This document shows, one piece after another, positions 16,275-24,097 of a DNA stretch of 64,000 bases; positions within the stretch are counted from its first letter, which is position 1; each line of letters starts with the position of its first letter. The stretch spans positions 1-64,000 of the forward strand of contig CAVPMY010000013.1 in NCBI GenBank assembly GCA_963706685.1, given 5' to 3'. This DNA comes from CADEEN01 sp963706685. GTDB lineage: Bacteria > Pseudomonadota > Gammaproteobacteria > Burkholderiales > Burkholderiaceae_C. The position numbers were made by a program, and so were the translations under genes. The notes under the pieces were generated by a model that saw only the letters and a list, made by a program, of their open reading frames with translations, ran no database searches and was not told where the DNA came from.

Positions 16275-16577
16275 ATGGAAACCAAACAAGCCTACAAGGC
16301 CAAGTTCGAAGCCCAGCTCGAGCAGGCCCAAGCCAAGCTGATGGCGCTCAAGGCGTCGGCCAAGGAAAAGACCGCCGACGGCGCCATCAGCGCGTCCAAG
16401 CAAATTGAAGCGCTCGAAGAGAGCGTGGCCGATGCCCGGGTCAAGCTGGCCGAGCTGGGGCAGGCGGGAGAGGACAAGTGGGCCGACTTCAAGGCCAGCG
16501 TCGAAGGCGCATGGGCCAAGGTGACGGACTCCTTCAAGCGCGACGACGCTTCGAAGAAGAGTCCGCCCGAACAGTGA
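16275..16577 (+). CDS. Small helical coiled-coil protein, sll1863-like stress protein
   Basis: The 100-residue protein begins METKQAYKAKFEAQLEQAQA and is nearly all charged amphipathic helix, with no signal peptide or membrane segment. Its sequence style (YxxKxExQLxxxxAKL, then heptads and a GEDKWADFKASVEGAW segment) resembles the sll1863-type stress-response family. I have no function to offer beyond that. It lies 30 bases after the BON lipoprotein and 43 before the next small gene, in the same operon. Confidence 0.75.
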   Translation: METKQAYKAKFEAQLEQAQAKLMALKASAKEKTADGAISASKQIEALEESVADARVKLAELGQAGEDKWADFKASVEGAWAKVTDSFKRDDASKKSPPEQ

Positions 16578-16620
16578 GCATGGCGTCAACGGCACACCGA
16601 TTCGATTGAAAGGAATCCTC

Positions 16621-16884
16621 ATGAATGAACCCGTCCGACCCCCCCTCGACTTCGAAGGCGTCAGTGCCGAAGTCCTCGAAGATCTGACCAAGCGTGTGCA
16701 GGACATCGACAACACCTACCGCGCCGTGGCGCAGAAGATGGGCCAGCTCTACATGCGCGCCGAGGAACACAAGGTGGCATCGCTGGCGACGAGCCTGGAC
16801 AAGCCGATGCGCAATGCCTCCGACAACGAGCAGACCTTCGCCGCCATCCTCGACGAGCTGCGCACGGTGGCCAACCGCCAATGA
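16621..16884 (+). CDS. Small cytoplasmic protein of unknown function
   Basis: The 87-residue protein is acidic and helical (for example LEDLTKRVQDIDNTYRAVAQKM) with no signal peptide. I recognise no family. The ATG at 16621 follows GAAAGGAATCCTC, a good ribosome binding site, and this choice drops four residues of the longer TTG frame. It sits between the coiled-coil gene and the DUF4398 lipoprotein gene and is very likely part of the same transcript. Confidence 0.7.
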   Translation: MNEPVRPPLDFEGVSAEVLEDLTKRVQDIDNTYRAVAQKMGQLYMRAEEHKVASLATSLDKPMRNASDNEQTFAAILDELRTVANRQ

Positions 16885-16928
16885 TGAGCGCCGAGCAACT
16901 TCAACACGCTACACAAGGAACCCGAACA

Positions 16929-17321
16929 ATGACGAACCATCGCAACGCTTTGCGCCGGCTGGCTCTCGCAGGCGCCGCCGCTGCGGCGCTGAGCCTGGCC
17001 GCTTGCGCCAGCAAAGGCATCGCCCCCGTCGGCGAACTGGCCACGGCGCGCGCATCGCTCAGCCAGGCCGAAAGCGCCGGCGCGGCGCAGATGGCGCCGG
17101 TTGAACTTCTGGCCTCGCGCGAGAAACTCGCGCGCGCTGAAGCCGCGCAGCGCGAAGAGCGCTTCACCGATGCGCGCCGCCTGGCCGAGCAGGCGATGGT
17201 CGATGCCGAATTGGCCGAACGCAAGGCCCGCGTCGGCAAGGCGCAGGCAGCCGCAAAAGCGCTCGACAGTGCCAACGCCACGCTCGAACGTGAGCTTGCC
17301 GGTCGCAAGACCGCGCCTTGA
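16929..17321 (+). CDS. DUF4398-domain lipoprotein
   Basis: The 130-residue protein has a signal peptide with lipobox LAACA (Cys near residue 25). The mature part is alpha-helical with the DUF4398 pattern: GELATARASLSQAESAGAAQ, then MAPVELLASREKLARAE and ARRLAEQAMVDAELAERKAR. This domain is commonly found beside or fused to OmpA-like domains and is thought to form a periplasmic helical spacer. AAGGAACCCGAACA precedes the ATG at 16929. The next gene has the same N-terminal domain fused to OmpA. Confidence 0.88.
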   Translation: MTNHRNALRRLALAGAAAAALSLAACASKGIAPVGELATARASLSQAESAGAAQMAPVELLASREKLARAEAAQREERFTDARRLAEQAMVDAELAERKARVGKAQAAAKALDSANATLERELAGRKTAP

Positions 17322-17377
17322 GGCACTGCGACAAACGCCGTGCCCGACACGAAACACGAACCGACAAAGGAACCCGC

Positions 17378-18220
17378 ATGAACACGAATGAACTGCCGCG
17401 CCTGCGCGTCGCGCTGACGCTGGCCGCCGTGGCCGCGCTGGCTGCTTGCGCCTCGGCGCCGACCAGCAACGCCAAGCTCGACGAAGCACGAGCGGTTTAC
17501 ACGCAAGCCGCCAAGGACCCGCTGGTGGCCCGCAGCGCGCAGCTGGAGCTGCAGCGAGCACAGCAGGCGCTGGGCCGTGGCGACGCGGCCCTTCGCGCCG
17601 GCGATGACGTGGCTGCGGTCGAGCACCAGGCCTATCTGGCCCGGCAGCAGGCCAACATCGCGTTGCAGGCCGGCGAGATTGCCCGCGCCGATCAGGCGGT
17701 GCTGCAATCGCAGGCGCAGCGCGACCGCATCCTGCTCGAAGCGCGAACGCGTGACGCCGAGGCGGCGCGCAAGCTGGCCGAGGAGCGCCTGGCCATGACG
17801 CAGACATCGCGCCAGAAAGCCGACAAGCTGCAGGCTGAGTTGCGTCAGTTGAAAGCCAAGCAGACCGATCGCGGCATGGTGCTGACGCTGGGCGACGTGC
17901 TGTTCGACAGCGGCCGTGCCGAGCTCAAGCCCGGCGCCATGCGCACCATCGACCGCCTGGCTGTCTTCATGCGCGAGAACCCGGAGCGCCGATTGAACAT
18001 CGAGGGCTACACGGATTCGGTGGGCAGCGATGACTTCAACCTGTCGCTCTCGCAGCGCCGCGCCGATGCGGTGCGCACCGCACTCGTCTATCGCGGTGTC
18101 GACGGTGCGCGCATCGATTCACGCGGCTTCGGTGAAGCCGGCCCGGTGGCGAGCAACGGCACGGCCGCCGGTCGCCAGCGCAACCGCCGCATCGAGATCG
18201 TGATCTCGGCGGCCGGCTGA
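17378..18220 (+). CDS. OmpA-family lipoprotein with N-terminal DUF4398-like domain
   Basis: The 280-residue protein has a lipoprotein signal (lipobox ALAACA, Cys near 24) and a DUF4398-like helical region (about 30-165). The C-terminal OmpA peptidoglycan-binding domain (about 165-278) shows LGDVLFDSGRAELKPGA, NIEGYTDSVGSDDFNLSLSQRRADAV and the final NRRIEIVI. The Asp and Arg of NLSLSQRRA correspond to residues that grip diaminopimelate in this fold. It probably ties the outer membrane to the cell wall. It ends one base before the convergent tamB stop. Confidence 0.93.
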   Translation: MNTNELPRLRVALTLAAVAALAACASAPTSNAKLDEARAVYTQAAKDPLVARSAQLELQRAQQALGRGDAALRAGDDVAAVEHQAYLARQQANIALQAGEIARADQAVLQSQAQRDRILLEARTRDAEAARKLAEERLAMTQTSRQKADKLQAELRQLKAKQTDRGMVLTLGDVLFDSGRAELKPGAMRTIDRLAVFMRENPERRLNIEGYTDSVGSDDFNLSLSQRRADAVRTALVYRGVDGARIDSRGFGEAGPVASNGTAAGRQRNRRIEIVISAAG

Positions 18221-18221
18221 G

Positions 18222-21200
18222 TTACTTGAAGCTCAACGTGTAGAACAGATCGAGCGCGGCGGCGCTGCCGGCTTGCGCCTGCACGGAGACGCGCTTGCTC
18301 AGCGTGTAGTTGATCTTCACCAGGTTGTCGGCGCCGGCGAGACCGCGCTCGAAACTCAGGTAGGCCCGCGACGACAGGCGCTTGCCCAGCGTGAGCACGG
18401 CAGTTTCGAGCCCGCCTGAGCCCTTGAGGCCGATTTCTTCCAGACCGGCGGCCTGGGCGATGCGCTGTTGCAGGCTTACCGACTGGCCGGCCGACAACAG
18501 GGCGCCTGCCGCCGCCTGCAAGGCGTTGAAGTCCTGGCCGCCCGAGCCCGCTTCGCCGCGGCCCAGCACCAGCCATGACAGCTTCTCGCTGTCGGGCACA
18601 TCGGGTCGCGAGGTCAGGTTGACACGCGGCGCCTGCGCGCTGCCGGTGATCGCGACCCCCGCTTCCACGTCCAGGTTCTTGCGCATGGCAACGACGTCGA
18701 GGCCGGGGTTGTCGATCGGCCCCTGGAAATTCAGGATGCCGCGCTCGATGTCCAGGCGCTGGCCGTAGGCTGCGTAGGCGCCCTTGACGACGCGGATGCT
18801 GCCGTTGGCGCGCGGCGCAGCGCCCTCGGCGCTGGTCAGCCGGATCGTGCCATCGAGCTGGGCATCGAGTCCGCGCCCCTTCAGAAAGAACTTGTCGCCG
18901 AGGTCGACATCGACGTCGAGTTGCATCGCATAGGGCAGGCCCTGCGCTGGTGCCTCGGTTTCGCGGCCGAGCACGACCACGTCCTTGCTCGGGCTGGGCA
19001 CGTCGGTGCTGGGCAGCTCGATCAGCCCGCGATCGGCCTTGAGCTTGGCCTTGACTTCAACCTTCTTGCCCGCAACCGTGGCATCGACGCCGCCGCTCAA
19101 CACCAGCAGGCGGTCGGGCCTCGAGACGATCTGCAGATTGTCGGCCTTGAAGGCCAGCTTGATGTCGGGTTCGCCGGCTTGCAGCGCCAGCCGTCCTTGC
19201 CCGGTCAAGTTGCCGTCGCCGCCCTTGGCTGTGAAGCTGTCCAGGTGCAAGGCATCGTCGCGCCAGCGCGCCAGCAGTCTGCCGTCGGTAAATCGCAGTC
19301 CTTCGGCAGGCAGCGCAAACGCCAGGCGCTCGCCTTCGATGCTGCCGTCGACGCGCGGCTGCGCCACCGTGCCGTCGACGCGGGCCTCGGCGTTGACGGA
19401 GCCGTCGAGGACCACGCCGCCACTCTTATCGATCAGCGGCGCTATCCACGCCAGCGCCGGCACTGCAATACGGGCCTGGCCTTGCAGCGGCGCCTGGCCG
19501 GCGATGCCCCAGGCGCCATCGCGGCGCGACAGCACCGTCTGCGCGTCGGCCGTGACCTCGCCGAGCTTGGTGCCGTCGGCAGCAAGGCGGGCACGCAATT
19601 GGTTGTCGACGATGTCGATGCCGACGCTGACTTGATTCAGGCCGAGCGCGGTCGGTGGCGTGGTCGGCAGCGTCAGATCGCCGGACTCGCGGCGCAATTC
19701 GATGCGGCCATTGGCCTTGTCGGTGGCTTCAATGCGCCACTCGCCACCGAGCCGCAGGTCGGTCTTGAATTCACCTGCCGCAGCGGCGATGCGCTGCAGG
19801 TCGGCGGCCGCGATGCGCTGTAGATCGCCGCGGCTGGACAGGGCGCCCGCGTTGTAGGCGGCTTGCGCAATGTTGACGGTGCCACCGGCGACGTCGATCG
19901 ACGCGTTGGCCAGCAGCACGCGCTGCGCAGACGCCTCGAGCGTTGCCGGCGCTTTCAGCGCCAGTGCGAACCGTCCGCGGTTGACCAGGCTCTGCAACTG
20001 GCCCTTCCAGCCGGCGTCGTCGTGCCAGCCGCCGGCCAATTTTCCGTTCAGGTCGAAGTCGGCGTTGCGTGCCGAGAAATCGAGCCTGTGCTGCGTGCGC
20101 AGACCTTTGGCGCTCAGTCGTGTCTGGTCGATTTGGATCTGCGGCGCCACCAGGCCCTTGGCCGTGGCCTCGAGGGCCAGATTGCCATCCAGACCTTTGT
20201 CCAGGCGGCCGCTGGCGCGCAGGCTGCCGACGCGGTAGTCCTGACCCCAGCGCAGGGCAGTGGCGGCAATGTCGAATTCACCCGAGGGGGCATCGATGCT
20301 GCCCGCCAACATGCCCTTGGCATCGATGCGGCCGGACAGCGCCGGATCGATCACGGCCAGCTGGTCAGCGGTCAACGTCAGGGCGAGGCGGTCATCCGGC
20401 GCGCCGAAACTGCCGCGGGCTTCGAGCCGGTTGCTGGCCAGTTGCAGCACGACATCGCTGTCCCACAGCCGTTTGGCCGAAGCGTTCACCCGCCCTCGAC
20501 CGGCAACGCGCTGGCCGCGCAACGCGCTGTCGGCGATCTCGAAGTCGAGCACGGCCTCGGGCTCGGGGCTCAGACGGCCCGAGCCGTCGAACGACGCGTT
20601 CAGGCGCGCGGCCGGAAAGTCGCCGAAGGCGGCGGGATCGAATTGCTTCAAGGCGCCGCTGAGCTTGAAGCGCTGCTGTTGTGCCAGCGCCAACGAGCCC
20701 TGCAGGCGCAGGCTGGCGCCGCCGGCACTGAGCAGCGCCTGCTCGATCGTGACCACGTCGTCCTGGTGCCGGCCTTCGAGCTGCAAGCGGTAGCGCTGAA
20801 AGCGTAGATCGGTCTTCAGCGCCTGGTTCGTTGCGTCGGCAGACAGGTGGATGTCGCCGCTGAGCTTCATCGCGCGCAACGTGCTGTACGTGCCGCGAGG
20901 ATCGAAGGCCTTCGTGTTGAGCGTGAGTTCGAGGCCCTGGTTTTCGATGCGGCCGCTGCCGGTGAAGGTGCCGGCTGTGCCCAGGTCGAGGCGCAGGTCG
21001 GACAGGTCGATGCGCTCGCCGCTGCCCGCAAAGCGCGCTGCCAGCGAGCGCAGCGGGTAGCGCTTCTGGTCCCAGGGCCCCGACTGCGCACCCTCGATGT
21101 TGACGTCACCGACGAAGCCCGTGTCGGCGTCGCTGCGCAGCGTCACGCGGGCGCTGATCTGGTTGGCCGGCAGGTCTTTGCGCAGCCGCGACGGGTCGAT

Positions 21201-21986
21201 GCCCTGGGCCTCGATGCGGGCCTCGACCACCGGTCGGCGGGCGTCGAAGGGGGCCAGCGTAGCGTCGACCCGGGTCTTGCCGCCGAGGGCATCGGCATTG
21301 GCCTGCAAGCCGAGCCGCGACAGCGTGCCCGACGCCGTGGCCTGCACCTGGTAGGGCAGGTCGCCCTCTTGCACAAACTTCAATTGCGCCGACAGCGCAA
21401 ACGGTGGCGCATCGGCCAGGCTGACGTCACCCTGGCCGCGGCCCCAGGGCGTGCCGAGCTGGATCAGCTTCAGCCGGTACTCGTCGGCAGGCTTGTGCAA
21501 CGCCAGTGCCAGGTCGGTCAGCACGGTGGGCGACTCGGCGGCCCCGAAGACGACGCGATCGAGCTGGGCCTTGTCGAGCGACAAGCGTACCGGCAGGCGC
21601 AGGCTGTCGGGCAGGGTGATGGGCTCCTGGGTCGTGCCCAATGCCAGCGGGACCAGACGCAACTCGTGCAAGGCCAGGTCCTTGATGTGCACATGGCGCT
21701 GCAGCAGCGCCCGTGGCGACCAGTCCAGGCGGGCTTGCTGGATCTCGATGCGCGAATCGGCTGTGGTGTAGTGCAGCGATTCGATCTTGAGTGGTCCATA
21801 CAGCGAGCCCTCGACGCCGCGCATGACGAGTTGTCCGCCAGTAAACGTCTCGGCGCGGCCGGCTGCCCAGCGCAGGGCGCTCTCGGTGCCGACCCACCAC
21901 GCGAGTGCGCCCAACAGCAGCAGCGCCGTGGCAAACAGGGCCAGCACGGTCTTGCCTGCGATCGATGCCAGTTTCTTCGCGTTCAT
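18222..21986 (-). CDS. tamB: Translocation and assembly module inner-membrane protein TamB
   Basis: The 1254-residue protein has an N-terminal signal anchor (VLALFATALLLLGALAWWVG, residues about 13-32), a long periplasmic beta-rich stretch of AsmA/VPS13-like repeats, and a C-terminal TamB (DUF490) domain ending with FERGLAGADNLVKINYTLSKR and a final aromatic residue. Known TamB spans the periplasm, works with TamA and is implicated in moving phospholipids and inserting some outer-membrane proteins. Length fits the family (E. coli 1259). tamA lies 6 bases upstream on the same strand, the usual order. Confidence 0.95.
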   Translation of the reverse strand: MNAKKLASIAGKTVLALFATALLLLGALAWWVGTESALRWAAGRAETFTGGQLVMRGVEGSLYGPLKIESLHYTTADSRIEIQQARLDWSPRALLQRHVHIKDLALHELRLVPLALGTTQEPITLPDSLRLPVRLSLDKAQLDRVVFGAAESPTVLTDLALALHKPADEYRLKLIQLGTPWGRGQGDVSLADAPPFALSAQLKFVQEGDLPYQVQATASGTLSRLGLQANADALGGKTRVDATLAPFDARRPVVEARIEAQGIDPSRLRKDLPANQISARVTLRSDADTGFVGDVNIEGAQSGPWDQKRYPLRSLAARFAGSGERIDLSDLRLDLGTAGTFTGSGRIENQGLELTLNTKAFDPRGTYSTLRAMKLSGDIHLSADATNQALKTDLRFQRYRLQLEGRHQDDVVTIEQALLSAGGASLRLQGSLALAQQQRFKLSGALKQFDPAAFGDFPAARLNASFDGSGRLSPEPEAVLDFEIADSALRGQRVAGRGRVNASAKRLWDSDVVLQLASNRLEARGSFGAPDDRLALTLTADQLAVIDPALSGRIDAKGMLAGSIDAPSGEFDIAATALRWGQDYRVGSLRASGRLDKGLDGNLALEATAKGLVAPQIQIDQTRLSAKGLRTQHRLDFSARNADFDLNGKLAGGWHDDAGWKGQLQSLVNRGRFALALKAPATLEASAQRVLLANASIDVAGGTVNIAQAAYNAGALSSRGDLQRIAAADLQRIAAAAGEFKTDLRLGGEWRIEATDKANGRIELRRESGDLTLPTTPPTALGLNQVSVGIDIVDNQLRARLAADGTKLGEVTADAQTVLSRRDGAWGIAGQAPLQGQARIAVPALAWIAPLIDKSGGVVLDGSVNAEARVDGTVAQPRVDGSIEGERLAFALPAEGLRFTDGRLLARWRDDALHLDSFTAKGGDGNLTGQGRLALQAGEPDIKLAFKADNLQIVSRPDRLLVLSGGVDATVAGKKVEVKAKLKADRGLIELPSTDVPSPSKDVVVLGRETEAPAQGLPYAMQLDVDVDLGDKFFLKGRGLDAQLDGTIRLTSAEGAAPRANGSIRVVKGAYAAYGQRLDIERGILNFQGPIDNPGLDVVAMRKNLDVEAGVAITGSAQAPRVNLTSRPDVPDSEKLSWLVLGRGEAGSGGQDFNALQAAAGALLSAGQSVSLQQRIAQAAGLEEIGLKGSGGLETAVLTLGKRLSSRAYLSFERGLAGADNLVKINYTLSKRVSVQAQAGSAAALDLFYTLSFK

Positions 21987-21992
21987 CAGACC

Positions 21993-23807
21993 TTAAAAAC
22001 TGACGCCGACCGACAGGTGCAGTCGCACGGCCTGGGTTTCCTGGCCATAGGCGAGATCGAGGTTGAGCGGACCGATCGGGCTCTTCCAGCGTGCACCGAA
22101 TCCATAACCGAGCACGGGCTTCAGGCCGCCCCGGTCGTCGGCGGCGTTGCCGGCATCGACGAAGGCTGCAGCGCCCCAGTTGTTGGTGATCCAGTGCACG
22201 TACTCCGCGCTGGCCACCGCCAGGTAGCGGCCGCCGACAACGGCGTCGCCTTGCTCGACGCCCAGACTCTGGAAGGCATAACCGCGCACGGTGCGGTCGC
22301 CACCGGTGCGAAACAGGAAGTCCGACGGAATGCCCTGGCGATCCTTGGCCGCAACCGCTCCCAGTTCACCGCGAACGATCAACTGGCCCTGCTTGCCGAG
22401 CGGCTGGTAGAACGTGCCGCGCAGATAGCCGCGCAGGAAGGACTGGTCGGACAACACGGCCTTGAGAGCGAAGTCGGTCTGCACGTTGATGATGTAGCCG
22501 CTCGACGGATAGAGCAGGTTGTCGACCCGGCGGCGCGTCCAGGACCAGGACGGTACGAGGGCCTTCACGCGATCGCCGGAGACGCCGCCAATGTCCTGCT
22601 GCTCGATCAGATAGCGGATGCCGACCAGCGTCTCGTCGCTGCCGCGAACGCGGCTGCGCTTGGCGCCCAAGGACAACTTGCGTGTCACCTCGCCTTCGAT
22701 GCTGGTTCGCTCGACGAGGGCAGTGAGGCTGTCGGTGGTGCCCGATTTGCGCGTCGGCAATTGCAGCTCGCCGTTGAGCGACTGGCGCTTGCTCTCCAGT
22801 TGCAGATTGCCGGACAGGCGCCAGGCGCGGTCGCGGTAGTCGAGATCGCGGTAACCGATCTGGCCACGCAGGCCGGTGTCGGTGCTCACGCCAATGCCGA
22901 AGTCGACCTTTCTCGACGGATGTTCGCTCACCTCGACGCGCACCGGCACGCGCTCGGGATGGGCCGGGTCGGTGTCGACCGTGACCGAAGCCTTGTCGAA
23001 GTAGGGGCTGTCCTGCAAGCGCGACTGCAGCGTCAGCAACTTGGCCTGGGCGTAGTCGTCGCCGGGTTGGATCGGGTTGATCACCTCGACGAGGCTGGAC
23101 GGATAGCGTTGCAGCCCCTTGACCTCGAGTGCGCCGAAGGTGAAGGCCGGTCCGCTGTCCAGCATCACGCGAAGATCGACGGTCTTGCGCTGGGCGTCGA
23201 CCGTGGCCTGGCTTTCGGTGATGGCGGCAGTCGGGTAGCGCTCCAACAGCAACACCTTGAGCGCACCGCGCTTGGCCGACTCCCAGTCTTCATGGCGAAA
23301 GACAGCACCAGCGCGCAGCGCCCAGTCGTCACGCACTTTCTTGATCCGTGCCTGCTCGTCCGCCGACGTGCCGTCGATCGGCCCGGTGACCTGAATGTCG
23401 ATGCCGGCCACGCGCACCGGTTCGCCGGGCTGCACCGTCAGGCTCACCACCCATTGGCCATCGCGCTGCTGCAGTTGCGCGTCGATCTGCGGCGAATAGA
23501 AACCCTCGGTGGTCACGAACTCGCGGATCTGCTCGGGCGCTGCGCTGACCAGGCGTCGCAACTGGATTTCGTCGAGCCGTTCATTGCCGCGCCAGCGGTA
23601 CAGATCGAGCTGATCCTCGATCACCTTGCGCACCTCGGGCGGCGCCTGCAGCTCGATCGTGTAGGACAGGCCGGTCTCGGCGGCGCGAACGGCGGGCAGC
23701 GCGAGTGCGCACAGGCCACAGACGAGCGCGTACCGCCACCACCGGATCGTGACGATCGCTGCCAGCAGGATGGCACAACGATCCCTCAATCGTTGTCGAA
23801 GCGCCAT
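21993..23807 (-). CDS. tamA: Outer-membrane assembly factor TamA (Omp85/BamA family)
   Basis: The 604-residue protein has a hydrophobic export signal (about 22-42: ALVCGLCALALPAVRAA), then about three POTRA domains (LSYTIELQAPPEVRKVIEDQ and GPAFTFGALEVKGLQRYP mark two). A 16-strand barrel follows with the Omp85 motif VRGYAFQSLG near residue 480 and a C-terminal GVSF. I prefer ATG 23807 over GTG 23861 because it leaves a shorter, basic n-region, but the N-region is still long. It forms the outer-membrane half of the TamAB complex with the next gene. Confidence 0.93.
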   Translation of the reverse strand: MALRQRLRDRCAILLAAIVTIRWWRYALVCGLCALALPAVRAAETGLSYTIELQAPPEVRKVIEDQLDLYRWRGNERLDEIQLRRLVSAAPEQIREFVTTEGFYSPQIDAQLQQRDGQWVVSLTVQPGEPVRVAGIDIQVTGPIDGTSADEQARIKKVRDDWALRAGAVFRHEDWESAKRGALKVLLLERYPTAAITESQATVDAQRKTVDLRVMLDSGPAFTFGALEVKGLQRYPSSLVEVINPIQPGDDYAQAKLLTLQSRLQDSPYFDKASVTVDTDPAHPERVPVRVEVSEHPSRKVDFGIGVSTDTGLRGQIGYRDLDYRDRAWRLSGNLQLESKRQSLNGELQLPTRKSGTTDSLTALVERTSIEGEVTRKLSLGAKRSRVRGSDETLVGIRYLIEQQDIGGVSGDRVKALVPSWSWTRRRVDNLLYPSSGYIINVQTDFALKAVLSDQSFLRGYLRGTFYQPLGKQGQLIVRGELGAVAAKDRQGIPSDFLFRTGGDRTVRGYAFQSLGVEQGDAVVGGRYLAVASAEYVHWITNNWGAAAFVDAGNAADDRGGLKPVLGYGFGARWKSPIGPLNLDLAYGQETQAVRLHLSVGVSF

Positions 23808-24097
23808 TGAGAGATTCTGTCTTGCAGCGGGTGGATGCGCATCTGCGCGAAAGAGAAACACGCAGGCATCGTCGCACAGACCCGGTCTTCAGGGATTGCC
23901 CTGCGCAATGGCCGCGCGCTGCGCGGCAATTCAGCCCGTTGGTTGACTCGCACTGCCAATTCGCGTAGCACCCAGCACGGTGTTCCGCGCCTCGATCTGC
24001 CCGTGTCAGAGCTCGCCTGCATGTGTCGAGTCAATTGCTGATAGGCTGATCCGGTGCCGGCGGGCGGTGGGCCGATATTCAACTCGAGGAGACGCTC

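Noticed and set aside
16749..17807. Minus-strand open frame of 352 codons opposite the envelope-protein operon
   Set aside because: It crosses three plus-strand genes with signal peptides and ribosome binding sites and shows only Arg/Ala-rich shadow composition.
20847..23810. Very long open frame (987 codons) on the plus strand
   Set aside because: It is the complement of tamB and tamA, which have clear signal, POTRA and barrel features; long shadow frames are expected in GC-rich DNA.
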